A DNA stretch of 64,000 nucleotides, taken from NCBI GenBank assembly GCA_041749255.1, contig JBGTBR010000091.1:95610-159609 (forward strand). The letters run 5' to 3'. Position 1 is the stretch's first letter. The number at the start of each line of letters is the position of its first letter. This DNA is from JABDLO01 sp041749255 (GTDB lineage Bacteria; Bacteroidota; Bacteroidia; Chitinophagales; Saprospiraceae). The notes under the pieces were generated by a model. The model saw only the letters and a list, made by a program, of their open reading frames with translations, had not been told where the DNA came from and ran no database searches. Positions 18,053 to 25,734 of this stretch are shown piece after piece. Position numbers and translations under genes: made by a program.

Positions 18053-18454
18053 TTAATTCTTACTTCCTATAGCTTTGGATCCAAGATGTGTAGCGATATT
18101 GAATATTCCTGATGCCACTGATTTTAAGTTTTCAGGATGTTTTGCAACTACGTTTGATATGCCGAACATCAATGCAGTGCCAAGTAATCTCTTTACAGGA
18201 TTACCGGACATACCTACAAATAATTTTTTTGAAAGATAGCCAATGGTGATACCGACAGCAGTGTTTAAAAGGTTACCTTTTAAATCTTCTGAAGAAATCA
18301 CTTCATTAAAAGTACTTTTTATGATATTGATGGGCTTTATGCTTTCAAAGGCAAGTTGCATCTGTTCTTTTAATATATATCCTTCCATAGCACGGGATTG
18401 TTCCAGTTGCAGGATAGCTTCTTTAAGGTTGGCAGATGTTTTTATATGCTTCAT
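18053..18454 (-). CDS. Hypothetical protein, last gene of YtxH/holin-like operon
   Basis: A 133-residue protein of unknown family. Residues 1-45 are helical and charged (LKEAILQLEQSRAMEGYILKEQMQLAFESI). Hydrophobic segments follow around LLNTAVGITIGYLSKKLFVG and LLGTALMFGISNVVA, so it is likely membrane-associated. It lies 7 nt behind the holin-X-like gene, and that gene lies 7 nt behind the YtxH gene, so the three form one operon. In other Bacteroidota such trios respond to osmotic or general envelope stress; that is known from context of these families and is inferred here. Confidence 0.65.
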   Translation of the reverse strand: MKHIKTSANLKEAILQLEQSRAMEGYILKEQMQLAFESIKPINIIKSTFNEVISSEDLKGNLLNTAVGITIGYLSKKLFVGMSGNPVKRLLGTALMFGISNVVAKHPENLKSVASGIFNIATHLGSKAIGSKN

Positions 18455-18461
18455 GAATATT

Positions 18462-18803
18462 TTATTGAAGTACTTGAGAAATAATTATATCACTTACTGG
18501 TTTTTTTATCCAGTTGTGCAGGAAAAAGTGCAAAACAAGCCCTAAAACGAGATTAAAGCCAGCTACAATAAAAAATCCATAATAAGATTTACCCAGAAGT
18601 TCACCTAACCATAGAGCAATACCCAAATTTAATATCATGATAAATAAGGAGAGTACTAGGACAACACTTAACCGCCATATTAAATTTGTAACTATCCCGG
18701 TTGTTGCTTCCAGTCCTTTTAATTTGGCGAGTTCTATGGATTTTTTACCATAGGCTTCGCCTCTCTCGTATAACTCCTCTATTAAAGTGAATGGAGTTTC
18801 CAT
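18462..18803 (-). CDS. Holin-X/phage-holin-like small membrane protein
   Basis: The 113-residue protein has an amphipathic N-terminus (LIEELYERGEAYGKKSIELAKLKGLEA) and two hydrophobic helices (LSVVLVLSLFIMILNLGIALWLGELLG and YYGFFIVAGFNLVLGLVLHFFL) separated by a short Lys/Ser/Tyr turn. This matches the putative actinobacterial holin-X family (PF07332), which is chromosomally encoded and not a phage lysis gene. It lies between the YtxH and hypothetical genes with 7-nt gaps on both sides. Confidence 0.75.
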   Translation of the reverse strand: METPFTLIEELYERGEAYGKKSIELAKLKGLEATTGIVTNLIWRLSVVLVLSLFIMILNLGIALWLGELLGKSYYGFFIVAGFNLVLGLVLHFFLHNWIKKPVSDIIISQVLQ

Positions 18804-18810
18804 TTGTCAT

Positions 18811-19089
18811 TTATTTTGAGGATAAAGAAAATTCTGAAATGGTTTCTTCTACTTTTTCTTTTCCGATTCCGGCAAGGCGATTGGTTTCTTCGGTGGCCGC
18901 TTCAAATTGTTTGATAATGGCTTCAGCAAATTCATTAAACTTTTGTTTCATTTCTTCTGCATATTCATCGCTTAACTTCGAAATTTTCTTTCTTGTTTTA
19001 GTTCCTTTATCAGGTGCAAATAATACCCCCAATGTGGCTCCAATTACAACACCTGCCACTAGCCCTAATAATACTTTTTCTGAACCCAT
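18811..19089 (-). CDS. YtxH-domain protein (first gene of stress operon)
   Basis: A 92-residue protein with the YtxH signature: one Gly/Ala-rich transmembrane helix (VLLGLVAGVVIGATLGVLFAPDKG), the conserved FAPDKGTKTRKKI turn, and then a long charged coiled-coil-forming helix (DEYAEEMKQKFNEFAEAIIKQFEAATEE). Bacillus YtxH is a general-stress protein; the exact role is unknown. It is first in the three-gene operon and is transcribed divergently from the AraC-type gene at 19397, which could regulate it from the shared 307-nt region. Confidence 0.82.
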   Translation of the reverse strand: MGSEKVLLGLVAGVVIGATLGVLFAPDKGTKTRKKISKLSDEYAEEMKQKFNEFAEAIIKQFEAATEETNRLAGIGKEKVEETISEFSLSSK

Positions 19090-19396
19090 TATTTTTGTTT
19101 TTAATTTTCACTCATTGTGATATTACAAAGGTGCATACTTTTGAAACTATAGCGTTACACAATAACCTTAAAGATTTATATCATTCACACATGAAAATGG
19201 ATTATCACAAAATTTCTTGAATCGGGTAGAAACGTTCTTTTGGAATGGGCACACTCATTGGGATCTCAACCAGTTAATATATTTATGTAATTAATTGCTT
19301 TTTTACAAAAATTAATATTTTTTCCTCATTTTTATTGTACTTTTACAATTAAATCTCAGTTCAACTTTCTTTTGTCAAAGAAAATTCGCCCATTTT
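19090..19396. other. Divergent intergenic region of the YtxH operon and AraC-type gene
   Basis: No gene is seen. The region is AT-rich and should contain promoters in both directions. On the + strand a TTGTACTTTTAC stretch near 19337-19348 is only an approximate match to a -7 element. I cannot define an operator. Confidence 0.4.
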
Positions 19397-19966
19397 ATGA
19401 CATCAAAACTTTATATAAAATACATGGTTTCTATTCGATGCAAAATGGTGGTTAAGGCTGCATTGAATGAACTTGGTATACCACATGGAATTGTAGAATT
19501 AGGTGAAGTCGAGATTAAAGAAAGTTTAGCACCGAAACAATATGCTCAGCTCGAAATCATATTACTGAAATCCGGACTGGAGCTGCTGGATGACAAAAAA
19601 GCTGTATTGGTTCAGAAAATCAAAACGATCGTCATTGAAATGATACACTATTCTGAGGAACTACCCAAGATTAATTTTTCCCATTACCTAAGCGAAAAAC
19701 TCGACCACAACTATACTTACCTGGCCAACTTGTTTTCTGAAACCACTGGCACCACTATAGAACATTTTATTATAGCCCACAAAATTGAAAAAGCCAAAGA
19801 ATTGCTTTTATACGACGAACTCAATCTTACCGAAATCGCGTATGAATTAAACTATAGCAGCGTGTCACATCTATCTAACCAGTTTAAGAGAGTCACCGGA
19901 TTAACACCGACCTTTTTTAAAAAACTACAACTGTATAGAAGGCGAATTGCACTCGAGGATCTGTGA
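19397..19966 (+). CDS. AraC-type regulator with HMA-like N-terminus (copy 1)
   Basis: A 189-residue protein. The C-terminal half (about 90-180) is an AraC/XylS HTH_18 domain: HFIIAHKIEKAKELLLYDELNLTEIAYELNYSSVSHLSNQF in pieces, ending VTGLTPTFFKK. The N-terminal 65 residues (YIKYMVSIRCKMVVKAALNELG..., VELGEVEI) have the length and beta-alpha-beta pattern of a heavy-metal-associated domain. The MxCxxC motif, however, reads M10-V-S12-I-R-C15: the first Cys is Ser. Copy 2 (23576-24145) has the same change. It probably regulates the divergent YtxH operon and/or the following small membrane genes. The ligand is unknown. Confidence 0.85.
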   Translation: MTSKLYIKYMVSIRCKMVVKAALNELGIPHGIVELGEVEIKESLAPKQYAQLEIILLKSGLELLDDKKAVLVQKIKTIVIEMIHYSEELPKINFSHYLSEKLDHNYTYLANLFSETTGTTIEHFIIAHKIEKAKELLLYDELNLTEIAYELNYSSVSHLSNQFKRVTGLTPTFFKKLQLYRRRIALEDL

Positions 19967-20095
19967 ATTATGCAATTATCTTTATAAATAATATAACGAC
20001 ATCCATTCAAAGTTGTTGATCTTTGTTCTTTCGTGAAAATGAAAATCACAATTTTACAAGATCGTCCGCTTAGTCCGGAATTTCCGGGTCAGGAA

Positions 20096-20128
20096 CCAGA
20101 GTTTAAACTTTAGTTGTATAAACTCTGG
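20096..20128 (+). terminator. Hairpin downstream of AraC-type gene, possible terminator
   Basis: A perfect 10-bp stem ccagagttta/taaactctgg (20096-20105 with 20119-20128) closes a 13-nt loop and is followed by the T-rich ATTTCTGTTTTCTC. It lies 130 nt behind the AraC-type stop codon. The tail is not a clean T-run. Confidence 0.45.
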
Positions 20129-20229
20129 ATTTCTGTTTTCTCTTCGATAATATATTAAAAGCTCTACAATTAGCCCATATCGCAATAAATAATAAGAATA
20201 TATCGTTAAAGACATACATAATTATGTCA

Positions 20230-20245
20230 CCACGGAACACCGTGG
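20230..20245 (+). other. Compact GC-rich hairpin upstream of the Thivi_2564-type genes
   Basis: The sequence ccacggaacaccgtgg is a 6-bp stem with an AACA tetraloop in an otherwise AT-rich 391-nt gap. It is 113 nt before the ATG at 20358 and could be a leader structure or part of a terminator (followed by ATTTAGTTTTG). Confidence 0.4.
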
Positions 20246-20357
20246 ATTTAGTTTTGCTTTAAATTAATCCCCAGTAATTAACTTTATCAAAATGCCTTTT
20301 TTTAAAAAAAGCGTGCTTATTATTCATAATATTCAGTAAATCTAAAAAAACTTCACC

Positions 20358-20543
20358 ATGCCATTAATTAATGTTTTCATTGTTTTGATCGTAGTCGGCG
20401 TACTTCTTTGGCTAATTAATAACTATCTTCCGATGGATCGGAAGATCAAAAATATTCTCAACGGCGTCGCTGTCATAGTTGTGGTCATTTGGCTATTGCA
20501 AATATTTGGAATTTTAGATTCAATGAAAAACCTTACCATCTAA
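20358..20543 (+). CDS. Thivi_2564-type small membrane protein, copy 1
   Basis: A 61-residue protein with two hydrophobic segments, VFIVLIVVGVLLWLINNYLP and ILNGVAVIVVVIWLLQIFGI, joined by a conserved polar turn (PMDRKIKN). This is the pattern of the Thivi_2564 family of tiny membrane proteins. A second copy follows at 20620-20787 with most residues identical. The pair sits between a regulator and an OmpA-type lipoprotein. Function is unknown; the envelope-stress association is inferred from neighbours. Confidence 0.8.
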   Translation: MPLINVFIVLIVVGVLLWLINNYLPMDRKIKNILNGVAVIVVVIWLLQIFGILDSMKNLTI

Positions 20544-20619
20544 AAAATGATTATTTTGTCTATCGCAATCAATTGACTTAAAAAGTATATTAATTTATTC
20601 ACTATTAAAAATCACAAGT

Positions 20620-20787
20620 ATGCCCCTTATTAATATTTTTATCGTCCTTATCGTTGTCGGAGTTCTTCTATGGCTTGTAAACAATTACATACCTATGGAC
20701 CGTAAGATCAAGAGCATTCTAAATTTTGTTGCTGTCATTATTGTTATTATCTGGTTGCTAAAAGTATTTAATATAATAGCAATGTAA
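20620..20787 (+). CDS. Thivi_2564-type small membrane protein, copy 2 (55 aa)
   Basis: An ATG at 20620 opens a 55-codon frame ending in TAA at 20787. Its product starts MPLINIFIVLIVVGVLLWL, continues through the same PMDRKIK turn and ends IWLLKVFNIIAM, closely matching copy 1, so it is a tandem duplicate. Both copies keep the PMDRKIK turn and the two-helix layout while the surrounding DNA has diverged, which argues for selection on the protein. The repeat-word field begins immediately after its stop codon. Confidence 0.82.
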   Translation: MPLINIFIVLIVVGVLLWLVNNYIPMDRKIKSILNFVAVIIVIIWLLKVFNIIAM

Positions 20788-21600
20788 TTGAGGTTGAGGG
20801 TTGAGGTGCAGGTTTAACTGCCGAAGCCCGGTACAGTAAGTTAAGGGTTTTGCATTATCACTTGTATACTGCCAGAGTACTACACCGTATGGTTTTTATT
20901 AAATATCTTTTAGATCATAAGATAGTACTTTAATAAGAACAACAATTGCTTTCTTTTCTACCATAATCCATTCCTTTTCTACCATAAATAAGCATTGGCC
21001 TTTATTTTGGTCTAAATTTTATATTCCAACTCTCTGACTTCATTCCTAGCCAATAGGTCGAAAGTCGGAAAGTCTCAAGGTCGGAAAGTCGAAAGTCGAA
21101 AGTCGAAAGTCGAAAATTAACCAAAACCAAAACTAAAACCAAAACTATTTGATACCAGATACGAACTACCATAATAGGTCGAAAGTTGGAAGGTCGGAAA
21201 GCCGTCAACGTATGGCTACGACCTACGAGCTACCAGCTAATTTGAGGTTAAGGTTCTGAAAGTCTGAAGGTCGGAAGGTCACAAGGTCGGAAGGTCGGAA
21301 GGCTATAAACTACTATTAACTGTCAACTGCCTATGCTAATGCGAACTTATCCCTACGAGCTAAAATAATGTTGAGGTTAAGGAGGTAAGACCTCAATGGC
21401 TGCACGTCATTAGCTACACGTCATTTATTGTCATTTGCGCTACGCGCCTAATTTGGTTATAGAGGGATCGTTTGCCTATTGCCCTCTGCATACTACGTAC
21501 TGTATACTGCTCTGCGTCACTTGTTTTAGGCTAACTGCTTTTTTTGCTACTAGCTATAAGCTACGAGCTAAATAGGTGAGGTTGAAGTTGGTAAAACCAA
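20788..21600. repeat. Field of short degenerate repeat words (locus A)
   Basis: About 0.8 kb without a credible gene is built from recurring short words: runs of 7-8 nt units ending in GTC (ggaaagtc, gaaagtc, ggaaggtc) at 21055-21115 and 21257-21300; ttgaggttaagg-type words at 20789, 21242 and 21371; ctacgagcta words; cgtcattt words; and gctaactgc words. Blocks are shared with locus B (47924-48418): cgtcatttattgtcattt at 21419-21436 is identical to 48209-48226, and 21353-21382 matches 48297-48326 at 28 of 30 positions. The order of these words is also kept in part. Function is unknown. Confidence 0.8.
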
Positions 21601-21680
21601 CGTATTCCATGAGGGCTCAAAGTATTTGCAAAACAATTCAGAACACTTTCAAGCTAAAGATTATTCCATCGATTTATACG

Positions 21681-21713
21681 AAAAAAAAATCCTTCTCCAC
21701 TAGCGAAGAAGGA
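21681..21713 (-). terminator. Intrinsic terminator for - strand transcription (behind ompA-like gene)
   Basis: On the - strand, TCCTTCT (21713-21707) pairs with AGAAGGA (21696-21690) around a 10-nt loop and is followed by nine T. It lies 230 nt after the stop codon of the OmpA-family gene, the only upstream - strand gene nearby. Confidence 0.75.
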
Positions 21714-21945
21714 CTTAATTTGTGTCTGATAATTAAGTTCGATTGTAGCTCAGTCACTCGACTAAATTCACAGACCACTCCTAAGTAATTCGGAAAATCA
21801 ACCAAATTGCATTGCGGTTCAATTTATTTTTACTGAGTCCATATATCCCGGAATTCAAGCAAAAACTGAAATCCGTATTTTATAGTCTGCATATTTTCCT
21901 GGAAAATGTTTCTTTCTAATTGGAAATCATAATCCCTATTGAAAT

Positions 21946-22620
21946 TTACGCTTCAGCTTCTTTCTTTGCCTCTTCCTTCATTTTATCGTTTGCAGTGATC
22001 AAAAACTCTACTCTCCTATTTTTTTCCCGCCCTTCATCGGTATCATTCAGATATTTTGGAAGCATTTCACCAAATCCTACTATAGTCAATCTGTTTTGGT
22101 GTATACCTCTATCAATTAAATAATCAGTAACAGAACCAGCTCTTTGTTCAGAAAGTGATTGGTTGAAAACTTCACTTCCCCGGCTGTCAGTGTGTCCCTG
22201 CACCTCAATGTTGGTATCGGGATATGCTTCTAATACTTTTATAAACTTATCCAAGTTTGTTTGAGCATCATTGGAAAGATTCGATTGGCCAAATTCAAAC
22301 AAGATATTACTGCTGAATTCCACCATAATGCCTTCCCCGACTCGTATTACTTCTGCATCAGGAACAGCAGCTTTTATTTCTTCGGCATGCTTGTCCATTT
22401 TATTTCCAATTAAAGCACCAGCGGTACCTCCGACTGCAGCTCCAATTATAGCACCCAATACTGTATTTCCGGTTGATTTTCCAATCACCGCACCCATTGT
22501 TCCGCCTGCAGCAGTACCAATGACTGTACCTTTTTGAGTTTTGTTCATTGAACTACAACCTGCAAAAACCAAAATTGCGATAAAAAGAATTTGTATTAAC
22601 CCAAACTTAAATGTTTTCAT
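21946..22620 (-). CDS. OmpA-family lipoprotein with glycine-zipper segment
   Basis: A 224-residue lipoprotein. The leader ends in the lipobox VFAGC (Cys22). Residues about 28-75 are a Gly/Ala-rich zipper (GTVIGTAAGGTMGAVIGKST...), and residues about 105-215 are an OmpA/MotB peptidoglycan-binding domain. That domain contains GHTDSRGS and DEGREKNRRVEFLI, with the Asp and Arg that bind diaminopimelate. The ATG at 22620 is used because an upstream in-frame start (22764) would bury the lipoprotein leader behind 48 unusual residues. Its likely role is anchoring the outer membrane to the cell wall. The C-terminal KMKEEAKKEAEA tail is highly charged. Confidence 0.88.
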   Translation of the reverse strand: MKTFKFGLIQILFIAILVFAGCSSMNKTQKGTVIGTAAGGTMGAVIGKSTGNTVLGAIIGAAVGGTAGALIGNKMDKHAEEIKAAVPDAEVIRVGEGIMVEFSSNILFEFGQSNLSNDAQTNLDKFIKVLEAYPDTNIEVQGHTDSRGSEVFNQSLSEQRAGSVTDYLIDRGIHQNRLTIVGFGEMLPKYLNDTDEGREKNRRVEFLITANDKMKEEAKKEAEA

Positions 22621-22845
22621 TTTGTCACATTTTGATAAAAAAATTTTCCTTAGAAGTTGCAAGTTACGTCCTGTTCGCCCGTTTTTCTTTATACATTTTT
22701 TAAAAAATATTGCATTATTCCTATATTGATCATAAAGGCGAGTATGAAAGATGTAACCCTTCAATATAGTTGTGTAACTTATATGAGATTATAATGAGCA
22801 TCTTTGTAACTGCTGATTTTCTTAACCGACATTAAAAAAAATAAT

Positions 22846-23277
22846 ATGGAAGATCACAATAAAGATAAAGTCTCAGTGGAAGGCCATAAAAGCAGCCATT
22901 TGGAAAAGCAAAAAAGAGAAAGTTATGAAACTATCAAAAAGGATACTCAAGAGTATCAGAAATCAAAAGTTTTTATTATTGTTGAAATCATCGAATACAT
23001 ACCCAATTCCGTGCTAATCAAGACTATAATCAAGAAAACAACGGGAAATGTCACAGCAGTTTCATTTGATGCTGGCGAAATATTGACAGAAAAAATTTCT
23101 CCTTTCGATACTTTTATACAAGTTATTGAAGGAAAGGCAGAAATTATTATTTCGGATACTTCTAATATCCTGGAAACAGGTCAAGCTATAATTATTCCCG
23201 CTCATTCACGTCATAGCATAAAAGCCAACAAACGCTTTAAAATGCTTTCTACCATTATTAAAAGCGGGTATGAATAG
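22846..23277 (+). CDS. Cupin-domain protein
   Basis: A 143-residue protein. The first 50 residues are highly charged (KDKVSVEGHKSSHLEKQKRES). The rest is a single cupin barrel: TAVSFDAGEILTEKISPFDTFIQVIEGKAEI and ETGQAIIIPAHSRHSIKA. Metal-binding residues are incomplete: the usual first-motif histidines are absent and only PAHSRHSI remains, so catalysis is doubtful and a sensor or binding role is possible. It is divergent from the OmpA-type gene, with about 225 nt between them, and lies upstream of AraC copy 2. Confidence 0.78.
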   Translation: MEDHNKDKVSVEGHKSSHLEKQKRESYETIKKDTQEYQKSKVFIIVEIIEYIPNSVLIKTIIKKTTGNVTAVSFDAGEILTEKISPFDTFIQVIEGKAEIIISDTSNILETGQAIIIPAHSRHSIKANKRFKMLSTIIKSGYE

Positions 23278-23448
23278 TTCTTTTTCAATAATCAGTATCT
23301 CCAGACCAAATTATTGCACTACTTTTTTTTACAAATAAAAGAAACAGTCCTTGAGAATATTTGTATTGTATTTTTAATCGGGAAAAGCATGTTTACATGT
23401 CCGGTTTTTTATTTCGAACTATGATATTCTTTAATAAATTTACATACA

Positions 23449-23456
23449 TATTTTTG
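23449..23456 (+). promoter_or_regulatory. -7 element upstream of AraC-type gene copy 2
   Basis: TATTTTTG matches TAnnTTTG exactly, 120 nt before the ATG at 23576. The region is very AT-rich, so the match could be chance. Confidence 0.35.
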
Positions 23457-23575
23457 TGAAAATTATCTATACTAACGAAATATTTAAATCACCAATAAAC
23501 GTCATGGACATTAAAAAAGCTGATGATAACATCAGCAAAATCAGCGTATTTGCTCTACAAATTAAATTTTAAGCA

Positions 23576-24145
23576 ATGAAAATGTATATAAAATACATGG
23601 TGAGTTTAAGATGTATATCGCTGGTAAAACAAGAGCTTAACAATTTAGGGGTCCAACCCATTGCCATTGAATTGGGGATGGTTGAAATCAAAGAGGAATT
23701 AAATCCACAACTGCACCAACAATTAAAGCGGAAATTACTTAAGTCAGGGCTTGAATTAATGGACGACAAAAAGAATAAATTGGTTGAAAATGCGAATAAT
23801 TTAATAGTGGAAATGATTCATTATGCCCATGAATTACCGGAAGAATCTTATGCCGATTACATCACAAATACTCTGAAATGCGATTATGACAAGCTCTCAC
23901 GTTTATTTGCTGAGGTAAGAGGTGTAAATATTCAAAATTTTATTATTGCCAATAAAATTGAGAAAGCAAAAGAGTTATTGATATATGAAGAACTTAGCCT
24001 TTCAGAAATTTCCTTCAAACTACAATATAGTAGTGTTGCGCACTTATCCAAACAGTTTAAAAAAGTAACTGGTCTTACTCCTTCATTTTTCAAAAAACTG
24101 AAATTACATCGCCAGAAGAATTTCTCAAAGGCTGAAATCATATAG
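23576..24145 (+). CDS. AraC-type regulator with HMA-like N-terminus (copy 2)
   Basis: A 189-residue paralogue of the protein at 19397-19966 with the same architecture. The N-terminal HMA-like region has MxCxxC changed to M8-V-S10-L-R-C13, then LVKQELNNLGVQPIAIELG. A linker LMDDKKNKLVENANNLIVEMIH follows, and then HTH_18 (IANKIEKAKELLIYEELSLSEISFKL, ending VTGLTPSFFKK). The two regulators bracket the small-membrane, OmpA and cupin genes, suggesting a duplicated regulatory circuit. Sequence similarity extends over the full length. The signal is unknown. Confidence 0.85.
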   Translation: MKMYIKYMVSLRCISLVKQELNNLGVQPIAIELGMVEIKEELNPQLHQQLKRKLLKSGLELMDDKKNKLVENANNLIVEMIHYAHELPEESYADYITNTLKCDYDKLSRLFAEVRGVNIQNFIIANKIEKAKELLIYEELSLSEISFKLQYSSVAHLSKQFKKVTGLTPSFFKKLKLHRQKNFSKAEII

Positions 24146-24398
24146 GTTGTTACTATAGCTTATAAATTTACCGAAGTATTTGGTAGCTTTACCAAATCAT
24201 ATAATAAGACCTCACCCAAGGAAATAGGAAAAATAAACATTATATCTTTTAATTCGAAACACTTTTATGAAAAGTATTAATATTGTATTCTGCTTGGATA
24301 TGATGTAATTTCTTAATGATCAATGTTAAGCATGTAAGATTTTTCTTCTCAAATGCATATAACTTATCAGTGATATAAAACAAAACGTACATATTAGT

Positions 24399-25634
24399 AT
24401 GAATCCCACACTTGATATTAACTGGGTAAGAAAACAGTTTCCAGCTTTATCTGATAATTTCATTTTCATGGATAATGCCGGAGGTTCCCAGGTTGCAGGA
24501 AAAGTTATCACATATTTACAAGAGTACTTTCTCCAATATAATGTCCAGCTTGGAGCATCTTATAAGATCTCCGATGCTGCGGGACAGGTTCTTAGGGATA
24601 CAACACGTAGAATTTCTACTCTCATTCATGCAAACAGATATGAAGAAATAGTGATGGGGTCTTCCGCTACCATGGTATTGCGAATATTAAGTTTATGCCT
24701 GAGTCAATTGTGGAAGAGTGGCGATGAAGTGATTGTATCCCATGCCGACCATGAGGCAAATGTATCTTGCTGGAAAGACCTTTCGAAACTCGGTATTGTC
24801 ATCAAGATATGGCATGTTAATAAAGATACCATGCAACTGGAAATAGAAGATCTTCTAAAGATATTATCTAAAAAAACCAAACTGGTTGCCATGGTGCATG
24901 CCTCTAATGTATTAGGCACCATTCACCCGGTAAAAAATATTGCCAAAATCGTCCATGAAGTGGGAGCTTTACTTTGTGTAGACGGTGTGGCCTATGCTCC
25001 ACACAGAAGTATAAATGTCAAAGAATGGGACGTGGACTTTTACGTGTTTAGCACCTATAAAATCTATGGACCTCATCAAGCTGTATTATATGGTAAATAT
25101 GAATTGCTGGAGAAGATGCCCGGAATCAATCACTTTTTTATCCAATCTGTCCCTTACAAATTCCAACCCGGAAATTTTAATTTTGAACTGATGTATAGCT
25201 TGAATGGAATCTGCGATTACCTGGAGGATTTAGCCGAATATCACTATCCTTCTCCAAATTCACTCATCCACTTTAAAGATAAAAATGAAGCTTCCTTTTC
25301 TCTCATGGCCGGGCATGAAGAAAATTTATCTGATACTCTCCTTTCCTATCTTAACAGCAAGCCTGAAATTCGTATTATAGGATCTAAAAAATCAGAAAAA
25401 GACATTAGAGTTCCTACTATTTCCTTTGTTCACAAATACATGAGAAGTGATGAGATCGTCAGTCGGACCGATGCTTACCATATAGGGATTCGCTATGGTG
25501 ATTTTTATGCCGTTCACTTAATAGACGAGTTGGGACTAAGAGAAAAAAATGGAGTGGTAAGGGTAAGTATGGTACATTACAACACAATAGCAGAAGTACA
25601 TCGATTGATTGATGCTTTTGATGAGATCTTGTAA
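24399..25634 (+). CDS. Class V PLP-dependent enzyme (cysteine desulfurase-like)
   Basis: The 411-residue enzyme has the fold-type I class V aminotransferase pattern: FMDNAGGSQVA, SHADHEANVSCW, CVDGVAYAPH (Asp195 and His202), and the Schiff-base lysine Lys221 in FSTYKIYGPH. It resembles the cysteine-desulfurase-like subgroup but has no clear SufS/IscS active-site cysteine loop, so it may be a desulfurase, lyase or transaminase of unknown substrate. It is a single-gene unit with more than 250 nt upstream. It differs strongly from the true IscS-type protein at 48425-49627. Confidence 0.82.
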   Translation: MNPTLDINWVRKQFPALSDNFIFMDNAGGSQVAGKVITYLQEYFLQYNVQLGASYKISDAAGQVLRDTTRRISTLIHANRYEEIVMGSSATMVLRILSLCLSQLWKSGDEVIVSHADHEANVSCWKDLSKLGIVIKIWHVNKDTMQLEIEDLLKILSKKTKLVAMVHASNVLGTIHPVKNIAKIVHEVGALLCVDGVAYAPHRSINVKEWDVDFYVFSTYKIYGPHQAVLYGKYELLEKMPGINHFFIQSVPYKFQPGNFNFELMYSLNGICDYLEDLAEYHYPSPNSLIHFKDKNEASFSLMAGHEENLSDTLLSYLNSKPEIRIIGSKKSEKDIRVPTISFVHKYMRSDEIVSRTDAYHIGIRYGDFYAVHLIDELGLREKNGVVRVSMVHYNTIAEVHRLIDAFDEIL

Positions 25635-25734
25635 GGTATACCATCATATTTGAAACTAAGACCAGCTTCGAATATGTATAATTTGAAAGTATCTTGAAAG
25701 CTTACAAGAAATCGAGGACTGTATGATAGTCTTC

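Noticed and set aside
18462..18803. Holin-like gene as a prophage marker
   Set aside because: No phage structural, lysis or integrase genes are near; it sits in a YtxH operon typical of chromosomal stress genes.
21002..21208. A 68-codon - strand frame with repeated FRLSTF-like residues
   Set aside because: It is a by-product of the GTC-unit repeat field: the amino-acid repeats mirror the DNA words, there is no start signal, and the frame is not protein-like.
20788..21600. CRISPR array as an explanation for the repeat field
   Set aside because: Units are 7-8 nt, degenerate and abutting, with no unique spacers of constant length and no cas genes nearby.
21735..21785. TTCGATTGTAGCTCAG resembling part of a tRNA
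   Set aside because: No acceptor stem, anticodon arm or CCA-proximal pairing could be built around it.
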